From: Deltaproteobacteria bacterium
GTDB taxonomy: Bacteria > Myxococcota_A > Polyangia > DRWM01 > JAAZOP01
Length of the DNA: 38,573 nt
NCBI GenBank assembly: GCA_016930215.1
Contig: JAFGHH010000292.1
Coordinates: forward strand, 1 to 38,573
Direction of reading: 5' to 3'
In this document: piece by piece, positions 1 through 8,712 of the stretch
Layout: each line of letters opens with the position of its first letter
Position numbering within the stretch: the stretch's first letter is position 1
The notes under the pieces: model-generated
Database searches by the model: none
What the model saw: only the letters and a program-made list of their open reading frames with translations
Told to the model about the DNA's origin: nothing
Made by a program: the position numbers and the translations under genes

Positions 1-1097
1 AACCACATTGCGTGGTGACACCGCGCCGGAGGCTCGCGCGACGTTGCGACCTGGGTCCACGCAGCGCCGTCGTACTCCCAGGTGTCGCCATAGAAAAGCT
101 CCCCCGACCCACCAAAATGCGACCCACCGAAAAGAACGATGACGCCGCGCGACGAATCGTAGGCCATCGCGGCGCCCCTCCGGCCGGGCGACTCATCCAC
201 CGGAACGCCAACAGGGCTCCAGGTCGTGCCGTCGTACTCCCACGCGTCGTTGAGATCGTGAGCCCCTCGGCCGCCGAGGAGCATGACGACGCTGCGCGCC
301 TCGTCATAGACCATCGCGCCGTCGGTCCGGGCAGGGGGCGAAGTCGTGGGGGAGATTTCGGACCAGTCCGTGCCGTCGTACTCCCAGGTGTCGGCCAGCA
401 TCCCTTCCGCTCCGATACCGCCAAACAGCACGACGACACCGCGGTCCACGTCGCACGTCATCATGCATTCCCTCCGGCCGGTGGGAGAAACCGTCGTCAC
501 GATCTCCCTCCAGTTCGTGCCGTCGTACTCCCAGGTGTCCGCCAGCGTACCATCCGCTCCGACACCGCCGAAGAGCACGACGACGCCTCGGGTCCGGTCG
601 TAGGCCATCGCGGCCCCCGATCTGCCCGAGGGTGAGACCGTCGGTGCGACCTCGGTCCAGGTCGTCCCGTCGAACTCCCAGGTGTCGGCCGGGTAATCCC
701 CGGCGTCGGGCGTGCCCCCGAAGAGCACGAGCACCGAGCGGCCCGAGTCGTACGCCATGGCACCCGACGGGCGAGGCGGCGGCGGTACCTCGACCCACCC
801 GCGTGCCGCAACGCACTCGCCTGGAGGCGTACGACAGACCTCTCCATCGCTGCAACCGGGCGGACAGGTTCCGCCGCACCCATCGTCCCCGCATTCCCGA
901 CCCTCGCAGTTCGGAACGCAGGCGTCGGCGGCGGCTTCCGAATCCCCCCCATCGCCGCCCTCGTCTCGTTCAACATCCTCGGCGTCGGCATCGGTGCCGC
1001 CATCCCGTTCGCCGAGCACGGTCTCCCCTCCGGAACACCCGCCGAGAAGGAGCAGCGCCAGTCCCATCACAGCGAGCTGAACTCCTATCGAGCGCAT
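1..1097 (-). CDS. Kelch-repeat / beta-propeller lipoprotein, C-terminus truncated by window edge
   Basis: Manual reverse translation from ATG at 1097 gives MRSIGVQLAVMGLALLLLGGCSGGE... (lipobox LGGC), then a DADAED-rich linker, a Cys-rich segment and repeated units of the type GAAMAYDxxRGVVVLFGGxxxxxxLADTWEYDGTxWxE. No in-frame stop before position 1, so it is missing from the ORF track. Confidence 0.88.
   Translation of the reverse strand, partial: MRSIGVQLAVMGLALLLLGGCSGGETVLGERDGGTDADAEDVERDEGGDGGDSEAAADACVPNCEGRECGDDGCGGTCPPGCSDGEVCRTPPGECVAARGWVEVPPPPRPSGAMAYDSGRSVLVLFGGTPDAGDYPADTWEFDGTTWTEVAPTVSPSGRSGAAMAYDRTRGVVVLFGGVGADGTLADTWEYDGTNWREIVTTVSPTGRRECMMTCDVDRGVVVLFGGIGAEGMLADTWEYDGTDWSEISPTTSPPARTDGAMVYDEARSVVMLLGGRGAHDLNDAWEYDGTTWSPVGVPVDESPGRRGAAMAYDSSRGVIVLFGGSHFGGSGELFYGDTWEYDGAAWTQVATSREPPARCHHAMW
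69..690 (-). repeat. Degenerate tandem repeats of about 147 bp encoding Kelch-like units
   Basis: gtcgtactccca(ggtgtc) recurs near 69, 231, 374, 522 and 669, each encoding (D)TWEYDGT or similar. Confidence 0.8.
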
Positions 1098-1432
1098 CTT
1101 CCCCTCCCATCGAACCAGAGCAGCTCTCCATTGAGTCGCCATACGATACCAGTCGCACGTCGCGGCCGAAACCGATCACTTCCGCGTCCGGGTCCAACCG
1201 TTGGCGACCCTGCTCCGCATGACGTCGGTCACGGGCCACAGCATCGCGACGGTCCCCAAAGATGAGATTCTCGTAGGAGCAGACCGTTCCGGGCACGCGG
1301 GCCCAGGCCCTGGCCCGTTCCACGGCTGCGGACAGATGATCGGTTTCGGTCCCGGCATGCGACCGGCAGTCCGAGGCCGGAGCCGCATCGGATGCGAATG
1401 CGGACGATGGCCCCCGCCGTCGGGGCCTCCCA

Positions 1433-2359
1433 TCATCGGTCCGCCGGGCCAAGCGCGAGCCGGACGGCCCACTGCAGACGGCGGTACGACTGGATGCGGC
1501 CGAACAGGCGCATCAGGCCCAGGCGCGGCTCGTCGTCGTCGAAGTAGGTCCACTCCTCCAGCAGACGGACGCCGGGAGCCCAGCCCTCCAGCTCCCGCCC
1601 CTCGGCAATGCCGGAGATGAACCGCACGCTGGGGTCGAGGAACAACTGCTTCTGGAACTTCCAGCGCAGCCAGCGGAAGTCCATGCGCGGCACCCAGGAC
1701 CTGGCAAAAACTTCCGCGACCAGCTCCGAACCCGGGAAGCGCCCGGCGAGCGCCTGCACCAGGCTCTGCACGCCGTCCGCCGGGAGGTACATGAACAGGC
1801 CCTCGGCCAGGAAGAGCCGGGCCGCACCTGGTGCCGCCGGCAGGGCATCCAGCCAGGCGAGGTCCAGCACGGACCGGTCGATGCTCGTCACCCGGGGGTT
1901 TTCCGCGATCAGGTTCCGGCGCAGGGCCATCACCGCGGGCAGGTCCAGGTCGACCCAGAGGGCGCGGCCGTTGTCCAGCCGCGCCCGGCGCGTGCACAGC
2001 CCACAGCCCAGCGTGACGACGCTCCCGCCGGGGTGGGCCTCCAGGAACGCCCGGGTCACCCGGTCGAAGTAGCGCGTGCGCATGGCGAGCGAGAGGGGCA
2101 GCTTGGCGGGCAGCTTGCGCGCGGCCAGCTTGCGGTGCAGGAGCTTGGGAGACGCAACGAAGTGCGGATCGAGTGCCCGCGTCAGGCGTTCCGCCTCGGG
2201 ATCGGGCAGCACGGTCCGCGGATGCCGGCTCTCGACGGCGCGGGCGTACAGCGGGAAGAACAGCGTTTCGGAGACGGCGGCCAAGGCGCCGAGGTCGAGC
2301 GCCGGCGCGGCGGCCGTTCGCCCGTCCGATCCGGACCGCGATCCTCCATCTTCGGCCAC
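1433..2359 (-). CDS. Class I SAM-dependent methyltransferase, leucine carboxyl methyltransferase (LCM/PPM1)-like
   Basis: C-terminal half of ORF 1433..3271; motifs VVTLGCGLCTRRARL...WVDLDLPAVMALRR and LFLAEGLFMYLP. GTG start at 2359 chosen because the upstream frame overlaps the divergent gene. Confidence 0.8.
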   Translation of the reverse strand: MAEDGGSRSGSDGRTAAAPALDLGALAAVSETLFFPLYARAVESRHPRTVLPDPEAERLTRALDPHFVASPKLLHRKLAARKLPAKLPLSLAMRTRYFDRVTRAFLEAHPGGSVVTLGCGLCTRRARLDNGRALWVDLDLPAVMALRRNLIAENPRVTSIDRSVLDLAWLDALPAAPGAARLFLAEGLFMYLPADGVQSLVQALAGRFPGSELVAEVFARSWVPRMDFRWLRWKFQKQLFLDPSVRFISGIAEGRELEGWAPGVRLLEEWTYFDDDEPRLGLMRLFGRIQSYRRLQWAVRLALGPADR

Positions 2360-2479
2360 GACCCACAGGGTCTGCCCGCCCGACGGTCTCGTCAAGTCCC
2401 GCCCTCCCGCCCTCCCGCGCCCTACAGCCGTGGCCCCGCCCCTTGACGCCGTCGCGCAGACCGGACACGGTTCCGGGCC

Positions 2480-4150
2480 GTGGCGGAACGGAAGCCGGCA
2501 CTGCTGTTCCTGGGCCTCGACGGGGTCGATCCGACCGTCGTCGACCGGCTGCGCGGCGACGGCGAGCTGCCGGTGCTGTCGCGACTGGCCGAGGCGGGGA
2601 CGCTGCGGCCGATCGAGTCGACCGTGCCCGCGGCCACCTGCCCCGCCTGGGCCACCTGCCTGACCGGCGTCAACCCCGGCCGCCACGGCGTGTTCGACTT
2701 CACCGTCGCCGACGGCTACGAGGTGCGGTTCGGCTCCCCTCGCCCCGCCGTGCCGACCTGGCTCGAGATGCTCGGGGAGCAGGGGTTGTCCGTCGGCGCG
2801 CTCGGCTTCCCGGGGCGGCTCCACGGCACGCGCCTCGCGGGCTTCCACGTCGCCGGCTGGGACACGCCGCTGGAGACCGAGGCCGGACTGCGCCACGTCT
2901 ACCCGCCCTCGCTGTACCACCGGATCCGCGAAAAACTCGGGCCCGACGTCCTGCAATTCGCCGCGGCCGACGAGTTCGCCGCGCGGGCCGCAGACGACCC
3001 GGACGAATTCGTCGCGCGCCTCGCCGAGGGGCTGGACCGTCGCGTGGCCCTGGCCCTGTTCCTGTCCCGCGAGCGCCCGGTCGACCTGCTGGCCGTCCAC
3101 TTCCAGGCCGCCGACACCGCCGGTCACCACCTCTGGCCGCGCGCCGCCGAGGCGGGTGCGGCGGACACCGTCCCCGACGGCCTGCGGCGGACGATGCGGA
3201 TGCTCGACGCCGCGGTCGGCCGCCTGCTCGACGAGCTGGCGCCGGCGGCCGTCGTCGCCGTCTCCGACCACGGGATGGGGCCGACCGCGGACCTGGTGGT
3301 CTCGCTCAACGCGCTGCTCGCCGCCGGCGGCTTCCAGGCGCGCGGCGCCGAGGGTGCGCTGGACCAGACCGCGGCCTACGTGCGAGGCAACATCCTGCGG
3401 CTCCTGCCCCGACCGGTGCGCGACCTGGCGCTGCGCACGGCCGGCACCCTGCTCCCCGATCTGCTCGAGTCCCGCTCGCGCTTCGCCGGGATCGCCTGGC
3501 CGCAGACCCGCGCCTTCTCCGACGAGCTGACCTACGCCCCGTCCGTGCGCCTCAACGTCCGGGGCCGCGAGCCGGAGGGAATCGTCGAGCCGGCCGGCCG
3601 CGGCGCGGTCGCCGCCGAGGTCGCGGCGTTCCTACGCGAGGCGCGCCGCCCCGACGGCGGGCCGCTGTTCGCTCGCGTTCGGTCCCGCGAGGAAATCTAC
3701 GACGGGCCGCTCGTCGACCGCGCCCCGGATCTGCTGCTCGAGCCGGCGCTCGACGCCGCGGGTCGCACCCCACTGCTCTGCCCGCCCCACCTGCGACCGC
3801 GCCTCGACGGCGGCTGGTGGATGCCGATCCCCGCGGACGGGCGGGCCGGCGGCAAGGGCGGCCTGCTGCGCGGCGCCCATCGGCCGCAGGGCATCGTGCT
3901 CGCGGCACCGGCTCCGGCCTGGCTGCGCAAGGCCGGGCCACTCGACCTGCGCGACGTCGCCCCGCTGGTCCACGGGCTACTGGAACGCGACGAGCCGGCG
4001 CACCTCGAGCGGCCGCGCCGACGCGCGCCCGCGCCGCCGGCCGCCGAGGCACCCCTCGATCCCGCCGACGACGGACTGACCAACGCCGACCGGCGCGCGC
4101 TGTCCCGCCGGCTCGCCGCGCTGGGCTACATCGAGGAGCCCGACCGGTGA
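2480..4150 (+). CDS. Alkaline phosphatase superfamily protein (type I phosphodiesterase/nucleotide pyrophosphatase-like)
   Basis: LLFLGLDGVDP...PAATCPAWATCLTGVNPGRHGVFDF...AVVAVSDHGMGPT; ORF 2480..4150. Confidence 0.85.
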   Translation: MAERKPALLFLGLDGVDPTVVDRLRGDGELPVLSRLAEAGTLRPIESTVPAATCPAWATCLTGVNPGRHGVFDFTVADGYEVRFGSPRPAVPTWLEMLGEQGLSVGALGFPGRLHGTRLAGFHVAGWDTPLETEAGLRHVYPPSLYHRIREKLGPDVLQFAAADEFAARAADDPDEFVARLAEGLDRRVALALFLSRERPVDLLAVHFQAADTAGHHLWPRAAEAGAADTVPDGLRRTMRMLDAAVGRLLDELAPAAVVAVSDHGMGPTADLVVSLNALLAAGGFQARGAEGALDQTAAYVRGNILRLLPRPVRDLALRTAGTLLPDLLESRSRFAGIAWPQTRAFSDELTYAPSVRLNVRGREPEGIVEPAGRGAVAAEVAAFLREARRPDGGPLFARVRSREEIYDGPLVDRAPDLLLEPALDAAGRTPLLCPPHLRPRLDGGWWMPIPADGRAGGKGGLLRGAHRPQGIVLAAPAPAWLRKAGPLDLRDVAPLVHGLLERDEPAHLERPRRRAPAPPAAEAPLDPADDGLTNADRRALSRRLAALGYIEEPDR

Positions 4151-5340
4151 GCGCGCCCCGACCGTTGCGGCTGCTCGAGGTAGCGGCGCTGCCGTTCCCG
4201 TCGCGCCAGGGGACCCAGGTGCTGCTCGACGCCATCGCTCGCGGGCTGGCCGCGCGGGGCCACGAGGTGCACCTGCTGGTCTACGCGCACGGCGCCTTTC
4301 CGGTGGACGTGCCGTACCGGATCCACCGGCTCCCCGACCGTCCACGGTTCCGCTCGCTGCGCTCCGGACCGCACTGGCGCCGCGCGGCGCTCGACCTGGT
4401 GCTGGCCGTCGAGCTGCGACGGTTGGCTCGCAGGCTGCGCCCGGACGTGGTCCACCTGCACAACGTGGAGGCCAGCGCGGCGGCGCTGCTGGTGCCCGGG
4501 CGGCCTGCGCCGCCGTGCGTGTACCACGCGCACAACCTGATGCAGCACGAGCTGCCGACGTACGACCCGCTGTTCGCGGCCCCGGTGGCCCGTCGCTTCG
4601 GCCGGCTGCTGGACCGCGAGCTGTCGCTCCGGGCCGACCGGACGTTCGCGGTGTCCGAATCGACCCGCGCCGGGCTGCTGGCGCTGGGCGTGCCGGACGA
4701 GCGGGTGGTCACGGTGGAGCCCGGCGTCGACCTCGAGGAGCTGGCGGCGCCGCCGACGCCTCCCCCCTGTCCGTTCTTCCCCTCGGGTCGGCGCGAGCCG
4801 CACAGCCCCGAGGCGCTGCGCGTGGCCCATCTGGGCAATCTCGACCGCTACCAGGGGGTCGATCGGATCCTCGACGCGCTGGCGGTGCTGCGCCGCTCCG
4901 GCTGGCCGGCCGAGCTGGTCGCGATCAGCGACTCGGACCCCGCCTGGGTCCGGCGGCTGGCCGACCGGCTGCACGTGCCGGCGAGCTTCGTGCCGCACGG
5001 CTCGCTCGCCGGGGCGATCGATTGCGCCCGCTCGTGCCACGTCGCGGCGCTGGCGCGCGACGTGCCGGGCGGGTTCCCGATCAAGCTGATCGCGCTGTTG
5101 CACGCCGCCGTCCCGCTCGCCGCCACGCGGTCGGCGGTCGACGGGCTGCGCGTCGACCCCGTCGTGTGGGTCGCGGACCGGGAGGGTCCGAGCGGGCTGG
5201 CCGACGCGATCCTGTCCGCGGCGACGCACCTGCGGGCGGAGCTGCGCAGCGCCGCGGGAATGCAGCTCGCCGCCGAGCGCTTCTCCGCCGCCGCGGCCGC
5301 CGAGCGACTCGAGGCGGCGCTGCTCCCGCTCGTACGGTGA
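4147..5340 (+). CDS. Glycosyltransferase family 4 protein
   Basis: GTG start overlapping the upstream TGA (GTGA); LRLLEVAALPFPSRQGTQVLLDAIARGLAARGHEVHLLVYAHG...RPDVVHLHNVEA...VSESTRAGLLALGVPDERVVTVEPGVDLEEL. Confidence 0.85.
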   Translation: MSAPRPLRLLEVAALPFPSRQGTQVLLDAIARGLAARGHEVHLLVYAHGAFPVDVPYRIHRLPDRPRFRSLRSGPHWRRAALDLVLAVELRRLARRLRPDVVHLHNVEASAAALLVPGRPAPPCVYHAHNLMQHELPTYDPLFAAPVARRFGRLLDRELSLRADRTFAVSESTRAGLLALGVPDERVVTVEPGVDLEELAAPPTPPPCPFFPSGRREPHSPEALRVAHLGNLDRYQGVDRILDALAVLRRSGWPAELVAISDSDPAWVRRLADRLHVPASFVPHGSLAGAIDCARSCHVAALARDVPGGFPIKLIALLHAAVPLAATRSAVDGLRVDPVVWVADREGPSGLADAILSAATHLRAELRSAAGMQLAAERFSAAAAAERLEAALLPLVR

Positions 5341-5365
5341 GCCCGAACACCCTCTTTCCCGGAGC

Positions 5366-6196
5366 CTAGAACACCATCCCGAACGACAACGGCGGCCCCA
5401 GCGCGAGGGACGTGCGCTCCGTCTCCTCGGGACCCGCATCGTCCCACAGGCTCGCGCGGTGCAGCCACGGCACCGCCCAGCCGACCAACGCCCCGACCGC
5501 CGCGCCGACGAGCACGTCGGACAGGTAGTGCCGGTCGGCCGCGATGCGCAGGTAGCCGGTGCCGAGGGCCATCAGCCCGCCGATGACCCACAGGTACGGC
5601 GCCGTGTCGTAGCCCCGCAGCGTCGCCACCGTCGCGCCCGACACCGCCGCCGCGAAGGCCAGCGTGGTGTGTCCCGAGAAGAACGACAGGTTGTTGTCCG
5701 ACGGATGGTCGGTCCGCAGCTTGTCCTCCTCGTCCAGCGCGTGGACGAACGGACGCTCGCGCCCCACGAGGAACTTGGTGGTCTGGTTCAGCGCCGAGGC
5801 GAACGCGATCGCCTCGGCCACCAGCAGCAGGTCCTCGGCGCCCTGCACCGCCGCGCCCGCGTCCCGCGCGGAGGCGGCGTTGACCCCGAGCATCAGCGCC
5901 GGCAGCAGGGCGAAGCCCAGGACGTAGGAGGTCGCGTCGGCCGCCGCGATGTCGTCCCAGCGCAACGCGCCGCGCACGCCGTCGTCGAACGCGTTGCCCT
6001 CGCACCAGCGGCAGGTGTCCGGCGCCAGGTACCCCTTGAGTGTCTCGGTGAGGATCCAGGCCCCGCCGACACCGAGGGTCAGCCCGAGGTCCCAGCCGAG
6101 GTCGATGCGCAGCTCGTCGGCCCGCGCCGCGGGCGCGGCCGCGACGGCCAGCGCGGAGGCCAGCAGCACCGGAGCCGAGAGCCTGCGGAACCCCAT
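5366..6196 (-). CDS. PAP2-family phosphatase, predicted exported/membrane
   Basis: MGFRRLSAPVLLASALAVAAAPAARADE signal; KFLVGRERPFVHA...DNNLSFFSGHTTLAFA...RIAADRHYLSDVLVG matches the three PAP2 motifs. Confidence 0.9.
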   Translation of the reverse strand: MGFRRLSAPVLLASALAVAAAPAARADELRIDLGWDLGLTLGVGGAWILTETLKGYLAPDTCRWCEGNAFDDGVRGALRWDDIAAADATSYVLGFALLPALMLGVNAASARDAGAAVQGAEDLLLVAEAIAFASALNQTTKFLVGRERPFVHALDEEDKLRTDHPSDNNLSFFSGHTTLAFAAAVSGATVATLRGYDTAPYLWVIGGLMALGTGYLRIAADRHYLSDVLVGAAVGALVGWAVPWLHRASLWDDAGPEETERTSLALGPPLSFGMVF

Positions 6197-6230
6197 TTCG
6201 CCTCCCGGAACGCGGCTCGACGCCGGCCCC

Positions 6231-7430
6231 CTACGAACGCGCGTCCAGCACCTTCGCAACGAGCGCCGCGGCGCGCAAGCCCGAGGCCAGCGCCCAGGCC
6301 AGGCCCGTCGCCCGCCCGTCCGGCGGCACCGCGAGCGCGCCGGCGAGCATCAGACCCGGCGCGGCGCCCGCGGGACGGAGCTCGTCATCGACGGCGATGC
6401 CGAGCGACCGGATCGCCGGCTCATCGAACAGTCGCGGCGGCAGGAAGGCGTCCGCGGCAGGGCCGTGGGGCGCCGACTGCTGCTCGAGCAGCGCCGTGCC
6501 CCACGCCAGCCGGCCCGCCGCGGGCTCCGCGAACAGGCGACCCTCGCGGCGCACGCCGCCCCCGGCCGCGCCGCCGGTGGCGACGATCGCCGTCCGGCCG
6601 GCGCCAAGCATGGTGCCGTCTTCCGCGAGGGCGACCCAGCGGTCGCCGCGACGTTCGAGCGTCCGGACGCGGCCGGCGACGGAGCCGGCACCGGCCCGTT
6701 CCATCGCGGAGCGCAGCGCCGCCGCCAGCTCGCGCCCGGCGCCCGACGTCCCGTAGGTCCCGAGCAGCCGCCCGGTCGGCACCTCGGCCGCCGCCGCGGC
6801 CGCCGCGGCGGTCGCCGGCGGCACGTACGACGGCAGCAGCGCCGCATCGACCTCCGCCTCGCGCACGGCGCGCGCCACCCCGGCCGCGAGGTCCCGCGCC
6901 AGGCCGGCGTCGGACGCGAGCAATCCGCGCAGCGTCCCCGCCGAGTGCAGCGCGAGGGCGTCGGGCACGGCGAGCGGCACGGCCAGCGGCACGAACCGCG
7001 GCGTGCCGCCGACCGCCTCCTCGAGCAGGGCGGCGAGGCCGGCGAGCGAGGGCGCGCCCGAGACGTCGGCCCCGAGAACGCCGACGCGCCGGAACGGCAG
7101 GCGTCCGAGGTCCAACGACGCCGCGGGCGCCGCCAGCGCCTCGACGAGCCGGCCCGCCATCGTCGCCAGCCGCCACGTCCCGCCGTCGGGCGCCGCGGTC
7201 ACCGCCTCCGGCACGACCGAGGCCAGCCAGTGCAACGCCGCGCCCGGCAGCCGCTCGTCGGGCTCGATAGCCCCGGTGGCGAACGCCGTGGCGCCGTCGC
7301 CGTCGGCCAGCACGAGCACGCTGCGGCCGGCCTCACGCAGACGCAGGGCGGCCGCGGCGCCCGCGAGGCCCGCGCCGACCACGAGCGCATCGCGCGTTTC
7401 TGACCCTGGCGCCGGCGCCTGCATCCCCAT
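6231..7430 (-). CDS. FAD-dependent oxidoreductase, GlpB-like (anaerobic glycerol-3-phosphate dehydrogenase subunit B type)
   Basis: ALVVGAGLAGAAAALRLREAGRSVLVLADGDGATAFATGAIEP Rossmann motif; C-terminal GLMLAGALAVPPDGRATGLAWALASGLRAA. Confidence 0.6.
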   Translation of the reverse strand: MGMQAPAPGSETRDALVVGAGLAGAAAALRLREAGRSVLVLADGDGATAFATGAIEPDERLPGAALHWLASVVPEAVTAAPDGGTWRLATMAGRLVEALAAPAASLDLGRLPFRRVGVLGADVSGAPSLAGLAALLEEAVGGTPRFVPLAVPLAVPDALALHSAGTLRGLLASDAGLARDLAAGVARAVREAEVDAALLPSYVPPATAAAAAAAAEVPTGRLLGTYGTSGAGRELAAALRSAMERAGAGSVAGRVRTLERRGDRWVALAEDGTMLGAGRTAIVATGGAAGGGVRREGRLFAEPAAGRLAWGTALLEQQSAPHGPAADAFLPPRLFDEPAIRSLGIAVDDELRPAGAAPGLMLAGALAVPPDGRATGLAWALASGLRAAALVAKVLDARS

Positions 7431-7443
7431 CTCCGAGCCCCCG

Positions 7444-8652
7444 CTAGTGCAGCGTGTGGTAGCGGCCGTCGTGGTAGACGATCGGGCCCTTGCCCGCCTC
7501 GGGCTTGCCCCCCGGCGGCCCCTGCCCGTGCGTCGGGCGGATCCCGCCCCACGGCTTGGGGTCCGGATCGGGCCAGACCTTGGGCTCCGCCGGCGCCGCG
7601 GCGCGTTCGGCCGCGACCTCCTCGCGGTCCCACTCCGCGTACAGCGCCTGGCGGCGCCGGCGCTGCCGCAGGTAGGCCCAGGCCAGCAGGAACGAGATCA
7701 GGGCCCACAGCGTCGTGCCGCTCACCAGCGCCGGCAGCCAGCGGTACCAGACGCGAATGTCCTGCCGCCACTGTTCCTCGAGCCGCGCCACGGTGGTGCC
7801 GAACGCGTTCAGGAACGCCTGGCGGAACGGCGTGCCCTCCCCCACCTCGCGGAGCGCCTGCCGCAGCGCGGCGCGGCCGTGGCGGTCCACCAGGTACGAC
7901 ACCACGTCGAGGCTTTGCGCGTAGGCCAACGGCACCTGCTCCGGGTCCGACGGGTAGCCGCGCTCGATCGATTCCAGCGGGAGCAGGTGGTCGCGCATCG
8001 CGGCGTTGACCAGCTCCTCCTGCCGGCCCGCGTAGTCGTCGCCGGCCGCCCACAACGCGATCCCCTCGTCGAACCAGCGCGGGATCGGGCGGCCGCCGGT
8101 GATGCGGTCCACCACCAGGTGCGCCAGCTCGTGGCGCAGCACGGCGAACAGCGGGATGAACCGCCCGCTGCGCGGGCTGGTCAGCGACAGGACGATCAGG
8201 TCGTGGTCCCCGTACATCACGGCGGTGGCCCACCCGGGCGGGGGCGAGCCGGGCGGCGCGACGGCCGCCAGCTCCCGCGCGTTGGACACCACCCGCAGCT
8301 CGACGCTCGGCCCCGGGGCCGGCCCGAGCAGCCGCTGCAGGACGTCGAAGCCCCGCTCGGCCTCCAACGCCAGCCGACCGGCGTACGCCGTCAGCTCCGG
8401 CTCCGCCCGCACGACGAACCGCTCGGTGCGCACGACGAGAAACCCGTCGAGCGCCCCCGGGGAGAACGAGGGCGCGGGCGCGCCGGGCGTCGTCTCCACC
8501 GGCACCACGCGGGCCACGATCGGCGCCGGCTCGTCGACGAACGTCGCCAGGGCGACGTCGCCCCGCTCCTCCGGCGACAGGAACGGCAGCAGGACGAGCA
8601 GGGCCGCCCCGAGCCATCGCCACCGGAATCGTCCGCGAGTCCTCAATCGCAT
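7444..8652 (-). CDS. Peptidase MA-like metallohydrolase, membrane-associated
   Basis: FAVLRHELAHLVVDRITGGRPIPRWFDEGIALWAAG (HExxH plus downstream E); N-terminal TM and a C-terminal TM (TTLWALISFLLAWAYL). Start chosen at MRLRTRG. Confidence 0.8.
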   Translation of the reverse strand: MRLRTRGRFRWRWLGAALLVLLPFLSPEERGDVALATFVDEPAPIVARVVPVETTPGAPAPSFSPGALDGFLVVRTERFVVRAEPELTAYAGRLALEAERGFDVLQRLLGPAPGPSVELRVVSNARELAAVAPPGSPPPGWATAVMYGDHDLIVLSLTSPRSGRFIPLFAVLRHELAHLVVDRITGGRPIPRWFDEGIALWAAGDDYAGRQEELVNAAMRDHLLPLESIERGYPSDPEQVPLAYAQSLDVVSYLVDRHGRAALRQALREVGEGTPFRQAFLNAFGTTVARLEEQWRQDIRVWYRWLPALVSGTTLWALISFLLAWAYLRQRRRRQALYAEWDREEVAAERAAAPAEPKVWPDPDPKPWGGIRPTHGQGPPGGKPEAGKGPIVYHDGRYHTLH

Positions 8653-8712
8653 TCCCGTCCCGGGCCCGCCGCCCGGAACGACCTCCCGGGCTTCAGCATA
8701 ACCCACGCGGCG

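Noticed and set aside
1201-1620. 139-aa plus-strand ORF MATLLRMTSV... and overlapping minus ORF 970..1452
   Set aside because: Start lies in the ~335-bp gap between two genes but the sequences have no motif and run into the supported methyltransferase or Kelch CDSs; the gap itself may be regulatory but I cannot show it.
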